Positions 31,910 to 50,731 are shown, counted from the first letter of the stretch. The stretch is DNA of 64,000 nucleotides from Torymus aiolomorphi (GCA_036365515.1 CM070877.1:111368011-111432010); one strand, 5' to 3'. Notes: generated by a model not told the origin, from the sequence alone. Numbers and translations: made by a program.

Positions 31910-34621
31910 AGGCTGCGTGGAAACCACCATTTTTTTTATAACCATCATATATAACTTTTTTTTATCCGGGTAGAGTGAAAATAAAATCTTGAGCCTTGAG
32001 TCTGCGTATATGCTCCTTTTCATCATCTAAGTTTCATAAAACTATTTATCACATCTCTAAAAAAGGGCCTTGCATTCCTCTAATTTGAAGGAATATCTAA
32101 TCATTTCCGGTGCAAATAAAGTGTCAATTAAAAAGATCATTTTTTTTAATAGCCTTGATATTGTTTATATGTACCAATAAAATTCGAGCTTTTCATAAAT
32201 TCTGATGTTTTTACATTAAAAACTTCTGCGACCATATTTTTCATATGTTAACCTACTAAATAAAATTTGATCACTTATCATTCAAAATTGATAAGTGTTT
32301 TAAAAAAGTAAAGTATAATATTAGCTATCAATGATGAAATGAAGAAATTAAACTTTTGGAAGCGTGCTGAAGCAATGTTATTTCTCTCGAAATTTTTGAC
32401 ATCACAAAATTTACTTCTATGCCAATGTCTTGATTATAAGTATACTCAATTTTTTAAAGGCTCGCATCCACTCGGAAAATAAATTTTCATTATAAATCAT
32501 GTCTAATGTAGCCAATAATTAAGTTAACAAAAGTAGAATCTTTCCGGACATTCTATAGACAAATCGTTTTTATCATACTAGTAAAAAATTTACTCATCAA
32601 AAAATTAGAGAGAAGAATTTATCCATTCCAAGTAGCAAAATTATTTAACGAAAACTATAACACTGTAATCAATATCTTCTATTCTATTTTAAGCTTTTCA
32701 TAAACCAAAAACATAATTTTTACATGACTATTTGAGTTTCGACTTGAAAAATCAGTGTTTATATTATTTTGTATGTTGTACTTTTATTTAAAGTGGCTTC
32801 GGCGCACTGGGTCGTATCTACGAGAGGACTTTTAGGGTGCATCGAATTTTTACTGTAATAATGAATAAAATTGCAATGAAAATAATAGTTATAACATACT
32901 TTTAACCATTTACGCACTCCGAAATATAAAAAAAAAAAAAAATAGAAAAATTATCCATCACTATTGATAAAGTTGTACGACCTTGGAAGTATATTATGTT
33001 ATATACAAGAAGCACTATTTTTTCAACTAATGCATGAAGTTTTCTCAAAAATTTCATTGACGATCGTTATTTTTTTGTTAAAATAACAAATATAGATTAC
33101 AATAATATGTTATATTATTGTAATCTATAGATAATGAACTGTTATTTACAACTTTATTTACAAAAAGTTATGGATTTTCAGCTCATACAGGGGAAATAAA
33201 TACGTTGAATTGCACTTCTCCCATAAGAACCTGTGTTAAGAGTACGAGTTTCAATATTTTTTTTCACTTTCATTTTCCCGGTAAGCTCCACCGGGACACA
33301 CACGAATAAAATAATTGAGATTTCAGCTTTCGATACAGATATTTTTTTTTTATTTATTTGGGTTTTAAAAAACGACGGAGCCACCTTAAAATATGGGAAA
33401 ATTACCTTCCAAATTCTTGAGAGTTTTGACCTAGTTTCTGAATATTTTCCTAGGATATCCGTTTCGAATTTCACGAACTAGTATACTATAAATGTTATGT
33501 ATGAATAATCTTATGCCATAAAGAATTTCGCTCTCATAAAATTAATAAAGTGCACTTTCTCAGAAAGTTTTTTGTAGAACGTTACATGCAGCGTAAATAT
33601 AATTGGAAGCATATCATTCTTTTCTTTGCTATCTATGGCAATATCATTCATCTGCGAGGGCGAAGTATTTAAACAATATTATCAGAAAGTGTTGAACTTT
33701 ATTAAAAAAAAATGTAGTTACCATATGAGTATTTCTCCGGAACTTTTAGCTTAAAAAAATTTCAAAATATAATTTTGAGGTACATTCAATGAACTTATTT
33801 TTCTCTGTTCTAGGTACACCAAATAACAATTACAACGGGGTCATTCTCATTTTTAAACATAGTTTTTTTTTTGTACTGCATGCTTATGCACGTGCGAGTA
33901 AGCGTGAGAGAATGCATGTAAAACTGCGTTACAACATTTTTTCTATTAAATGTTTTTCAAAATAAATCTGAATTCCGTTAGACTTACTGGAAATTAGTTC
34001 AAGAAAATGTGTCTAGAAAAAATAACAATACTTAGATTAGGGCTATTTACCGTTGTTTATGTGTGCCACGAAAAAATGATGATTTTTTAGCCGAGGCGCA
34101 CATCGTCATCACGTTCTTTAGAAGTCCATAATTCAATTTCGATAAGTGACCCACATATGATCGAGGTCACATGTTATTCCTCTTTTCAAAACGAACAATT
34201 TACGCCGCCAAAAATTATAGAAATGAAAAAGTTTATTTTTATAACGGATCAATAGTTTATAATTTTAATTTTTATAAAAATGCAGAGACGTGGAGATAAT
34301 GCTCTATATATTTTTGTTAATAGTGGGCACATCGTATTGAACCACATTTTTTGAAAATTTAACAAGGGATGATAGCCTAAAAAATTGGTATAGCATTTAG
34401 CAAAGCGTTTTTTTTTTAACGACGTTTAAAATTATGAAATGTCTAAATCTAGGCCTTTTCCGAATTGCAATGAGGTTATACTCCTTTAAAAGTGAGTTCT
34501 ATGTAGTGGAATATGTTACTGGAAGTGGATTTTATAAATATTTGCTTGAGCTAGACAGCTAAATATCTGAGAACCGCGAATATGTTAAAGTTCTGTAAAA
34601 GTTAAAAGTTTTGGAGAATTG

Positions 34622-34624
<3 letters not shown>
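31910..34624. other. AT-rich DNA, no gene recognised
   Basis: 2.7 kb with no convincing frame or RNA. A perfect 17-bp-arm hairpin, ATAGATTACAATAATAT and its complement, occurs at 33092-33128. Short frames here lack any family motif. Confidence 0.5.

Positions 34625-34710
<86 letters not shown>
34625..34710. repeat. (TA)n microsatellite, about 86 bp
   Basis: Pure AT dinucleotide repeat followed by a T run. Confidence 0.95.
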
Positions 34711-34718
<8 letters not shown>

Positions 34719-34729
34719 TCAGCTCGAAA

Positions 34730-35230
34730 CTCAAAGCAAACAGATAAAAACGAGTGCGACATCCGAGCTTGCCGACAATCCGGAGCACCCTGGGGATGCG
34801 CGTTCGTATGCATACTACGCTCTATACACGCTAGTCGGCTTGTTCAATCAAAGGCTGCGCAGATTAAACGCATACGTGTATACGTACGTGATTCGGCGGG
34901 CTGGGCGTGCCCGAGAAAAATCATACCACAAAAACGTTGCACAGATTTTGAGGTCGGCGCTCGTGCGCGCTTGCTCATAAACCTAGAATTCTCTATGCTC
35001 ATGTACATATTGAGATTCAATGCCTCAAGGCGTGTGCTGTGCGCGTCGAGCGCCCACCGGGGAAAGACGCGCGAATTTTCAAGGGTTGGACTAATCGTAA
35101 TTTACTATATGTTATATTTAAAAGCCGTCTACGTGCAAGAAGGCGAAGTAGAGACAGACAGAGCCGAGATTCCATCTCGTTCCTGCACTTCTACGTGCGA
35201 GCGAGCGAGCCTCTAATTAATTACTTTTAT
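34730..35230. other. CpG-richer island of unknown role
   Basis: This 500-bp block is clearly richer in C, G and CpG than its AT-rich surroundings (for example GCGCGTCGAGCGCCCACCGG near 35040). A 201-codon frame through it begins in the TA repeat and lacks a family signature, so no protein is claimed. It could be a promoter, an untranslated exon or an imported repeat. Confidence 0.35.
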
Positions 35231-36154
35231 CAACAGCGACTGAGAGTCAATTAAGCGCCACGAGAATATATACAGTGTAGGGGAAAGAATACAGAAGGGA
35301 GTGAACGTTTAAAAGAATATTTATCTTTAGATATGCTTATTTTTTCAAGTGAATCTATATGAACACTTCCAGCTTGCAGTATATGTGTACTTTTATGAAG
35401 TAAGCATGAAAAATTATAAGCAGGTTTACCGTTTAATTATAAACAGAAATAAATTCTCTCACATTAGACGTTAACTTTCAACTTATTTTTCCAAATTAGT
35501 AGAGTAATCTATCCATAATTAGTTTTAAAAAGTTCCACCGAAAAATTGCCACCGGCTCTTTTATTATCAATACATCATTTTAACGGATAGTTGCTATTAT
35601 CTGCTTATTCACATTTTCTTTTTTTCACAATGCTACTTAAACAATTGAGTAGATTAATTTTATTACAAATTTCATTCGCTTATTATCTGTAGCTAGCAAA
35701 AGAGGCAGCAGGGATGCAACTCTCGAGTTCTTAGGAAAATTTAAAAGATAATTTAATTTAGTCATCGGAAAAACGACAATGCTTTTAATTATTGTATAAA
35801 GTTCTTTGCTTAAAGATATAATCTTCTAAATTTTGTATTTTTAGATTATTTTGGAAAAGCATAGGAAAATCCCTTTCTTTAAGCATAGGTTACATTCGTT
35901 AGTTTAGTCATTTGTTATACATTTTTATATTGTATTATTACACCGGCCTATTTGGGCTTTCAAAAAAATTCTCTTATTCGCGTTGCATGCATCTATGAAC
36001 TCTTTTAAAAGACAAAAAGTATAATTTTGTTCAAGATGATGTAAATTTTTATTTGGAAACATAAACCTTTGTAATAAAAATCTATCCACCTAAAAAAATT
36101 ACGTTTGACTTAAGTTTAAGAAAACTTATGCAATAAGACAATGCCAAACTTCAC
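35231..36154. other. No gene recognised
   Basis: AT-rich DNA without supported features. Confidence 0.5.
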
Positions 36155-36318
36155 TGGTTAAAATCGTTTAAAATTTCTAAATGGTTCGGAAAGGTCCTGC
36201 ACCAAACTCCGGAAAGATTCAGAAAAGAAAAGAACAGAAAAAGTCTTAAAGGTTTTTTTCTAAACCTTTCCGGATTATGGTACTGGACTTTTCCAAACCC
36301 TTCAGAACATTTTAACCA
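36155..36318. mobile_element. Palindromic MITE, about 164 bp
   Basis: Left end TGGTTAAAAT and right end ATTTTAACCA. Internal CCGGAAAG and its complement pair over arms of about 70 bp. Moderately diverged. Confidence 0.65.
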
Positions 36319-36581
36319 ACGCTCCCAATTCATGATTAAACGTTTTTAAAAAGTTTAGCAAACTTTTCGCAAACTTTTCATCAATTAATTTTTTAAGGTA
36401 ATCTTCTACCTTATGGCTCCTGAGGCCAAAATTACCTGAAAAAGTAAATTAAAATATAATCATTATAATGCAAAGTATATGTATTATAAATATAACTTAT
36501 TTCTAATGCATTCCCAGGAAATAGGTTTCTAAACCCACTTGAGGCAGAATTATGTCATTAAAAAAAAAAGAAAAAAAAAAG

Positions 36582-36899
36582 CTGGTGCGCAACTTTTTTT
36601 GGCAGATTGTTGAAGGATCTTGATTAGACAAGTTGCAAATTACTTGTAAAACATGTACCTATGGTAGGAAGCTCTATATTTAAAAAGTTTTGTAAGTATT
36701 TTTTTAATTGAAAAAACTATTTTTTTTCTTAATATTACGAATTTTTATGAATTTTTATCGATTTTAGCATGAACAAAGTACTAACTCACAAAACTTTTTA
36801 ATTCCAGAGCTTCCTGCGAAAGGTACATGTATTACAAGTGGTTTGCAACTTGTCTCATCAAAATCCATCAACTAGCTACCAAGAAAAATTGTGCACCAG
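36582..36899. mobile_element. Palindromic MITE, about 318 bp
   Basis: The left end CTGGTGCGCAAC faces GTTTGCAACTT and GTGCACCAG at the right. AAGTTGCAAATTACTTGTAA and GGTACATGTATTACAAGTGG are complementary landmarks. Non-coding. Confidence 0.7.
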
Positions 36900-37667
36900 T
36901 TCAAAATATTATATTTTGAGAAATAAGCCTTGAAAGAAAAACTTCCTAAATGTTCAAAAATAAGATATTAGCATGAAAAAATTAAATTATATTTAAAATA
37001 TTTAATTACAATTGTAAAATTTAAAAATCTAATTGTTTTTTTAAGTAGGAAACCGGCCGTGACTTGGTCCAAAATGTGACCTACCATACGTGATGTGACC
37101 AAGAAGGTCGAAGCCGGTCTCACGTTACTTTGAGTTTGTTCATGTTTTTGCTTATATTTTCGTTAATTTTTTAAATATGTTGCTATAATTCTTTACAAGT
37201 TAAGAATAATATATAGAAGTGAAAAATCAATTAAAAAAAATCGATTTTTTCAAGATTTTTTAGGTAGAAGACCACCACCTTAAGTGAGGAAAATTTTTTT
37301 TAATTTTTTTTAAATGAAAATATTAAAAGTTTTTTAATTTTTTAAAATAAATTTCAAATGAAAAAGAAATTTTAAATGTTTTCTATGAAAAACTGTGAAT
37401 ATATATATGAAAACTTATGAAAAATTATAACTGATTATGAAAACTTGTAAAAAAACTATAACTAATTATTTTATATTTGTTTGTTTTTTGCTTTTTAATA
37501 GTTTTCTTTTTAATAAATACCATTTGTAATACTGGGTCTTTTAAACTTACTATTATCTACTGGTTATCCCCTAATAAACAAATGGATTTAAAGATGTTAA
37601 AAGCTACCTATATGCATGGTGGTATAAGTATTAATTATTTATTACTTTTGTTATCGATCGACAGCAA
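36900..37667. other. No gene recognised
   Basis: AT-rich DNA with homopolymer runs; nothing supported. Confidence 0.5.
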
Positions 37668-38014
37668 AATAGTATATTACGCACCAAGGGAGGAAAAAAC
37701 TTGGCCAGCCCACAGCTCGTGTTTGCCATCCTCGCCTTCGGTTCGGATGGCAATTTACACGGGCTGTCGACTGTCCAAGTTTTTTCCTCCCTTGGCACGT
37801 AATATACTATTTTTGCCTAACGGGCCGAAAGTACTACTTTTGCTCCCGGCGCCCGATCGCGAAGGTTGTATTCTCGGCCTGGCCAGGCAAAAAAATCGTA
37901 TACGCAACAACGCGGGGATAAAGAGGGCCACCCCAGAGCACATGTTTGCCATGCGTTTACATGGACTCTAGACTGGCCAACTCTTTACTTTCCTAATTAC
38001 GTAATATACTATTT
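37668..38014. repeat. Dispersed GC-richer repeat, copy B (partner 21870-22189)
   Basis: The first unit, 37668-37812, is a clean palindrome: AATAGTATATTACG to its complement, with CCAAGGGAGGAAAAAACTTGG facing CCAAGTTTTTTCCTCCCTTGG. The extension 37813-38014 shares CCGAAAGTAC, GATCGCGAAGGTTGTATT and GGGGATAAAG with copy A and ends again in GTAATATACTATT. It looks like an element whose end has been used repeatedly. Confidence 0.65.
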
Positions 38015-41210
<3,196 letters not shown>

Positions 41211-41241
41211 AAGAAGGTTTGTAAGAAATAAAAAGTCTCAC

Positions 41242-42088
41242 CCGTGTCAACGATGACGTCGATGAGTTCCATGCTCTTGGCGAAGGCGTCTCGCACGTTG
41301 GGGTGGTGGATGGAGACAATACTGCCCTCACGCTTGGCCCTCTCGAAAGCCTCGCGCCTCTTGAGGGCCTTTTCCCGGCGCATCTGGTTCTTGTAGAACT
41401 CGGCGAAATTATTGACGATAATGGGAATGGGTAACGCGATTACCAGGACACCACATATACAACACACACTACCGATGACCTTGCCCAACGCCGTAGTAGG
41501 GTAAATGTCGCCGTAGCCAACCGTGGTCATGGTAATGCCCGCCCACCAGAACGTCTCCGGAATGCTTATGAATTTGGTCCCGGGCTCCTCCTTCTCCGCG
41601 AAGTAAGCGAGACTCGAGAATATGAGGACACCCATCGCGAGGAAGAGCATGAGGAGGCCCAACTCCTTGTACGAGTTTCGAAGCGTGAAGCCCAGACTCT
41701 GTAGGCCCGTCGAGTGGCGCGCCAGCTTGAGGATCCTTAAGATCCTCATTATACGGAATATCTGCACGACCCTGCGCACGTCCTGGAACTGGTCCGTCGC
41801 GTTTTTGTTCGTCTCGACGAGGAAGAGCGACACGTAGTAGGGCATAATCGCCAGCAGGTCTATTACGTTCAGTCCTCCCTTGAAGAACTTCCACTTGTCG
41901 GGCGAGGCGCTGAAGCGCAGCACGTACTCGAGCGTGAACCAGGTGATGCAGACGGCCTCGACCATGGCCAACTGGGGGTTGTCCGCGATGTTGCCATCCT
42001 TGTCCAAGACTTGCATGCTCGGGATGGTGTTGAGGGTCAGCGCGATGGTCGACATCACGATAAACAAGATCGATATCACAGCAATTAC
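41242..42088 (-). CDS. Shab: Shab (Kv2) potassium channel, transmembrane and pore exon
   Basis: This exon encodes the membrane core of a Kv2 delayed-rectifier potassium channel, which repolarises neurons and muscle. The 282 complete codons cover S1 (residues about 1-22 of the exon), S2 (about 42-58), S3 (about 73-91), and the arginine-rich voltage sensor S4 [20 protein letters not shown] (105-124). They also cover S5 (about 144-163), the selectivity filter TTVGYGD (188-194), S6 with ALPIPIIV, and the start of the cytoplasmic tail ending DVIVDTG. Boundaries are set by a canonical acceptor (TTGCAG before GTAATTGCT) and donor (GACACGG before GTGAGA). The exon joins the upstream exon in phase 0 (AGG, then GTA) and leaves in phase 1. 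Sequence is almost unchanged from insect Shab. Confidence in identity is very high. Confidence 0.97.
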
Positions 42089-42171
42089 CTGCAATTTGAC
42101 AAGGCGTGCCGGCGTCACCCTCAAGCATTCCAGGAGGCGAGCCTCCGAGCCCCTGGCCGCCGCTGCTTAAG

Positions 42172-43825
42172 CGGGAGGCTCGGCCCACCAGAGGCGAAGG
42201 ATAGAAACGACGCTGCCGGAAAGAATGCCTGCCTGCCCTCTTGGAATGCACTGTACAGCAAGCCTCATACACTCGCGCATTCACAACCGAACACATCCAC
42301 ACACCCGCGCGCACGCGTATCTTACATGTGCACGACCTTCGTGCTCCGAGGCTATTTGCACAGGCCGCGAATCGCCCTTACTCCGTCCGACGTGTATAAT
42401 TGCGCGCGGCCAATCAAGATCCTCTGACCTCCCGGCTTCCTTCGCCCCCCCCCCCCCCCAATAGCCCACGAGATCTCTATCGCCCCCATGTTAATGCCGA
42501 TTTTTACAAGCCAAGGAGAAAAAAGAAGCTGCTCCCTGCTCTTTTGCATACAACACATCGCCATAGCGCCTCGCTTATTCTTTATCAACTCAGCAGTGGC
42601 AAATGCTTGCGGAAATACAGCACACCAATTTTTACAATGTATGCATCACAACAAACTTACATAGGCAAAGCTAATATTTGTGTACTTGATCGTTCTCCGC
42701 TCATTGGCGAGACTTTGCCTGTCAAATATATTTCCACATTGCTCTCCTCGGCGTAGCTCTTTTCGCGAAGCCCCTCAATTAGAATTATTGAGGAAAATTT
42801 GACGCCAACTTCTCTGGAGATCAGCATATTGAAGCGAACACAGTAATACATAGTATATACATAAGCACAAAAAATATACAATAAAGAAAATGTATACCTG
42901 AACAGAGCGGAAGGAAGCCTTATCGTTGCATCTGGCTAGTCTCTACACGCTCTTTTCGGACCTCGATTAGAATATATTACATCGATAGTGATACTCCCGA
43001 TAACCATCTTCTGACGGAACAAAAAAAAGAGACGAACCGAGCAGCATTACCTATCTTCAGCCAGATTGTTATATAGTATCCGTCTCTCTTTCACTCGCAC
43101 ATAATATAGGAGCAGTCAAATCAAATAATGTCGCTCCGTGCGGTCTGGTAGAGCCTATTGCTGCGGTCATTAGCGAAAATTTCAGGAGAAGCCAACTTTT
43201 CACTCATACATATGAATCGTTCTAGTTCTTACGTGGGCAAACTGTGTCAAAATCCAAAGCACGGAGGATAGATCCAAGTAATGTGCAGCTATATCACACA
43301 TGCATGTAGTACCCTGTGTTCATAGCCGTGAGATCGTTCGATGTCAGCTGATTATATCATCAATATTCATCGATGTTGGCGACGCGTTGGCGCGTTCTTC
43401 ATTTCGCCATCGAGGTCTCTTCATTTCCTTCTCCTCCGGTGCTCTTATTCTTCTGTTACTGGTAGTTCATCTCGAGTTTTCTTCTTCTCATTCGTATCTT
43501 TTATTCCCTTCTATCCGTGTGCACACAGCCCACTTAGGATAAGGTCTTTTTGCTTTGCACCTTCATACGTCATTTTAATCTTAATTTCCACAAGCTGCTT
43601 TTCAATGCTGCAAGCAATTGCTCAATGCAGATAACAACCTTGTCACGTATCAACTAAAACGGAAAACTAACATCTGCGCAGTTTTTCAATAGATAGATAT
43701 ATACATAAACCAAGATCTCGTTTCAACTAGGCAGATCAATTCTTCGATGAGAAAATAATAAAAACGGGATAATAATCGAACCCGGAGAATAATTGTACGT
43801 GATTTTCGCTTCAAGTATATACATA
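42172..43825. other. Intron segment, C tract and GC-richer DNA
   Basis: Includes a run of 15 C residues at 42445-42459 and moderately GC-rich sequence to about 43560. Frames here are antisense or low complexity. No exon is supported, although regulatory function close to the exon is possible. Confidence 0.4.
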
Positions 43826-44694
43826 CACTGTTAAAAAATGTTTATTAAATTTAAGTTAAATGTAACGAAAGCTTGTTTCACAAACGTAACGGAATGACAT
43901 TTAATAACATTTTTGAAAACAATACAATGTTATGAAATTTAATGCAGAAGATTATTAAAAAATTAGATACTAGATTCTTAAAATTAATTTACCTCCTATT
44001 AAATATAATACACGTAACAAAATACTATTTATTGATATAGTTTAAAATTCAATACAATTTCATGAAATTTAACAATTTGTATATGGAATTTAATGCAGAA
44101 TGATACATTAAATTAATTGAAAAATTAGATGCAAGATTCTTAAGTTAATGTACCGTCTATTAAATATAATATAAGTAGCAAAATAATATTCAATAACACT
44201 GCTGAAAACTAATACAATGTTATGAGATTTAATAATTTGTGTATGAAATTTAATGCAGAATGATACATTAAATTTACCGCCTATTAAATATATAATTCAC
44301 GTAACAAAATACTATTTTTTTATACAGTTGATAATTCAATGCAATTATCTGAAATTTTATAATTTGTATATAAAATTTAATGCAGAATGTTTAATGAGTA
44401 ATATTTAATATTTATTTGTTACAAAAAATTATTTTTTAAATTTTAATTGAGATACTCAAATCCAAAAATTTTACAAAATTTAATTAATGCAAAGGTTAGT
44501 TTTAGTTGTAATCATTATTTTGATGTAAATTTATTACATATTTACTTACCACTTATTTGTGTTGTATGAAGAATGTTATAATTTATGCATATAACTTTTT
44601 TTATTATTATAAATTTTCGCTTATCCATTAGAGAACTTTGTTTATAAATTAATCGCATTTTTATTATCGCAGAAAAAAAACGTTACATAAAATT

Positions 44695-44780
44695 TTCGAC
44701 CTGACCGAGAATCGAACCCACGACCCTTGGGTTACTACGCACGCACGCTATCCGTTACGCTATCGCTCGCTTGTAACAGT
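44695..44780 (-). repeat. tRNA-like segment, probable SINE head
   Basis: On the minus strand TAGCGTAACGG (A-box-like) and GGTTCGATTCT (B-box-like) are about 40 nt apart. The T-arm is plausible, but acceptor pairing is poor and repeated GTGCGTGCGTAG replaces a normal anticodon arm. Lies within the 43826-46587 element. Confidence 0.5.
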
Positions 44781-45059
44781 TTGGACATTTTCATCTAGAT
44801 AAGGTGCACTATCTATATTCATTCAATTGATATTATACATTTTGATTATTCATCTAAAATATTAATGGTTTTTAGTAATTATTTATTTAGATAACATTTT
44901 AAGAAAATGAATAATTACTTTAAGATATTAATTAATTAAATTTGATTAACATAAAAATTTTTCTTAAGGCCATATGTACCGTAACGATCTCTACCTTACC
45001 GGCATCTGATATATTAATTTTCAAGCTTATAAATCGCAATATTCATAAAAATGTTCATT

Positions 45060-45640
45060 ATGAAAATAATTAATATTCTTGATTTGAACTAACAATTAGT
45101 TACATGTAATGACATTTTAGAAGAAGTGCCTTAAATTTAAATAACTTTAGCATTAATTTTCATAAGTAGAGAATTGCAATTTTCATGAAAAAAACGTATG
45201 AATTTTTATTTAGTGTATAGTAAATTTCATATTCTACACTTAAAATGAGCACTCGCCACATAAATTGAAATTTTTATGTAAATTATATTAAATTTAATTG
45301 AATTTTATATTAATTTTCATGCTGATTAATCGCAATATTCATAAAAATGTTCATGAAAATAGATATACAGAACCGTAAATTTAATATTTTTGATTTGAAC
45401 TAACAATTAGTTACATGTATTGAGATTTTAGATGAAGTGCCTTAAATTTAATTAACTTTTGCATTAATTTCAATGAGTAGGGTATTGCAATTTTCATGAA
45501 AATGCACACGAATTTTCATATTAGGTAGAGGAAATTTCATGTTCTATACTTAAAATGAGCACTCGCCACATAAATTGAAATTTCATGTAAAGTATATTAA
45601 ATTTAATTCAATTTTATATTGATTTTCATGTTAAAAAAAC
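45060..45640 (+). repeat. Tandem duplication, period about 311 bp
   Basis: GATTTGAACTAACAATTAGT occurs at 45081 and 45392. AAAATGAGCACTCGCCACAT likewise occurs twice with the same spacing. Copies are diverged by substitutions and small indels. Confidence 0.8.
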
Positions 45641-46879
45641 TGAAATATTTGTAAACCGTACATTAAATTTTAATAACTTTTACTTATTTTTTATATACGG
45701 CTGTATTTTTAATGTAATGTTGAATTTTTGTCTACGTATATATGAAATTTCAAAGACAAAATTATTAATTTTTGTAGCAATATATTCAATTTTCGTAATA
45801 ATTCATTAAAATTAAGTTTTTGTTTGCATTAAAATACTTTCATGTACAAAAAACTTGAATTTAATGTGCAACTGTACATTAAAAGTGTATTAAATTTAAG
45901 AATATTTTTAATTATATTCAGTTACATTCCTAAAATTCAGTAAAACTTATAACTTAAAGTTTCTTAAATTGAAGAGCATTGTTTTTTATGTATGAAACTT
46001 AATGTACTTGTACGTTAAATTTATTCTAGTTACATTAAATTTTAGTTGCATACCTAACTTTCAAATAGATTATACTTAAATTTCAGTTGCATATATAACT
46101 TAAGTATTTTCTAAATTTATTAACATGTGTAATATACTTGTACATTAATTTGTTTTATGTTATTGTAATGAATTTTAATGTGCTACCATTGAATTTTAAT
46201 TATATTTATATTAAGTATTTATTATTATGTTTATTAAACTTAATGTATTTGCATATGAATTTACTTTCAGTTACGTTGTTTTTAATTTTCACTTATATTC
46301 TTAATTTTCATTTAGATTATTTTCAAATTTCATTTGCAAAAGTAACTTAAATATGTATTAATTTTACGAAAAACTGTCATTACTTGTATATTTATTCGTT
46401 TTCTGTTATCAGTATTAAATTTTAATATATAATTCTTGAACTGCTATTACATTTACCTTAAATTTCATTATTTTTTTATTAAACTTAATGTATTTGTATA
46501 TTAAATTACACTTCGTTACATTATTCTTAAAATTCAGTGACATTTGTAACGTAAAGTTTCTTAAATTGAAGAACATTTTTAACAGTGTATGTTTCCTTAC
46601 TTCGAATTAATTATTGGCATACAATGTATGTATTTTTAAGACGAACGTTAAATATTTTTGATTTCTTATCAACGGTCAAATTCTTTTAACCTTTTAATAA
46701 GCGAGGTATAATTTTATTGTCATGAAAGGCTAAATATCCGATAGCTCGAGCAGCTGCTCCCTGGCCCTTTAAAAGCCTTCTTTTCTCTCCTCGTTAACAG
46801 TCGCACGCAGCCACAGGCGCCACCTATCGAGCATACCCAAGCACTCAGAAACAACAAAGAAAAGAATGGGAAGACGAAG

Positions 46880-47440
46880 AGAAAAAAACAAATAGACAAG
46901 ACCATCCACACAGCGTGAATCCGCCTCAAGACCCCGCTCCCGCGGGCGCGCGCCGCGCGTGTGTATGTGTCTGCCTACGCCCCGCGCGAACGCATTAGCC
47001 TCAGTTAATGCGTCGCGCTGGTACGCCAATATGCGCGCCGGGAGGAGACGTGACACCTCGTTTAGCAGGGAGATTCTGTGCCTGTGCCTAATTTGCTCAC
47101 CAGTTCTTCCCAAAAAGAACAAGCAACAAAGGTGGGGAGAGAGGAATAGGAGAGGGAAAAAGCGATCACCGCTGATTGCAGTGAGAGAAAAGCATAACCG
47201 ACCCCGTTCCAGTCCGCCTCTCGGTACGCCACTCTAGCCGGCCGCGCCTCTACCTCTAGAGGTGAGAGCGAGAAGAAGAGAGTAGCGCTAGAGTTCGTTT
47301 GCGTTCTATGTCGAGCAATGTACCCTGCGAGCGTGCGGCTCAATACTCTGTTACAAATATAGGCGGAATCGATAGGCCGCCACCGCCGCTGGTGGCGGCT
47401 TGTAACATCCGCGAGAGTCGCGCCTCACGCTACTATAGGT
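46880..47440. other. CpG-richer block inside Shab intron
   Basis: A 550-bp GC-rich block, including GCGGGCGCGCGCCGCGCG at about 46943, contrasts with the surrounding AT-rich intron. At 47372-47405 GCCGCCACC faces GGTGGCGGC, with outer GTTACAA and TTGTAAC. Frames on both strands lack family motifs. An alternative Shab promoter or 5' untranslated exon is possible but unproven. Confidence 0.35.
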
Positions 47441-50051
<2,611 letters not shown>

Positions 50052-50109
50052 CGCGTAGACATAGAATACACATTATGGCCAATAACTTTAGTAAATCTAT
50101 TAAGAGCAG

Positions 50110-50570
50110 TTATAGAAAGCCGTTAAGAGCAGAGTGGGAGGGCGGAGGGTTGCCTTTTCTGCTTAAATAAGGTGAGGTGATATGCGAACGGAGGGAATGA
50201 GAGTAACATATGTGGCATAAGAAAAAACGTTGCGAGTCACGCTCCTCCTTGGCCGGTGCGTTTCGGGCCTGGGGCACTCCCACACAGACTGGCCGCCGAT
50301 CGGCGCACAGTGCTTTCGGGAGTTTTCGAGTCGATCCTGCAGACCATAGCGACTTGAGAGACAGTGAGCTTGGGTGGGAAGGGCGAGTGAGAGAGTTCTC
50401 CCCTCGGTAGACTCGCAGCCCCTTGTTTCCCCTGTGTTGGTGTGCAGACGCACACAAACACATACACAGACGCACATACGCGCGCGTTGGTGATAGTGCT
50501 CAAACTGTTGACGGGTTTGCGCGAGCGGTGTCGAGAAAACGGACCGTTTACTTATTAAGAGTGATGCCTG
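50110..50570. other. CpG-richer block inside Shab intron
   Basis: This GC-rich block between two TA microsatellites includes GCCGCCGATCGGCGCACAG-like sequence near 50290 and GACGCACATACGCGCGCG near 50468. Overlapping frames on both strands have no recognisable domain. Could be a promoter or untranslated exon. Confidence 0.35.
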
Positions 50571-50728
50571 GTAGTCGCGTTCGGACTCCCTTCCCATTAC
50601 CATCAGCTGTTACATTATAATATCAAAGCTGCCTATGCCTGTGTCATTCACAACTGCGCATCATATAAGCGTTATATAGAAAACAAAGTATATTGCTAGT
50701 TTTTATTTCTCATGGAAATGTACGCACA

Positions 50729-50731
<3 letters not shown>

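Larger units (their letters stand above)
43826..46587. mobile_element. TA-flanked non-autonomous element, 2.76 kb
   Basis: Begins CACTGTTAAAAAATGTT and ends with the complement of CACTGTTAAAAATGTT, each flanked by TA (43824-43825, 46588-46589). The interior is extremely AT-rich, with many variants of AAATTTAATGCAGAATGATA and ACATTAAATTT, a tRNA-like segment, and a 311-bp tandem duplication. There is no transposase frame. Terminal pattern and TA flank resemble the CACGG-ended elements at 54160 and 63244. Confidence 0.7.

Noticed and set aside
34611..35216. 201-codon frame beginning in a TA repeat
   Set aside because: The N-terminus is Ile/Tyr repeat and the rest shows no motif; probably chance openness in CpG-rich DNA.
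37477..37971. 164-codon frame across repeat copy B
   Set aside because: Spans a palindromic repeat and AT-rich flank; no domain, no matching frame in copy A.
41469..42314. 281-codon frame overlapping the Shab pore exon
   Set aside because: Alternative phase of the real exon, with no family motif.
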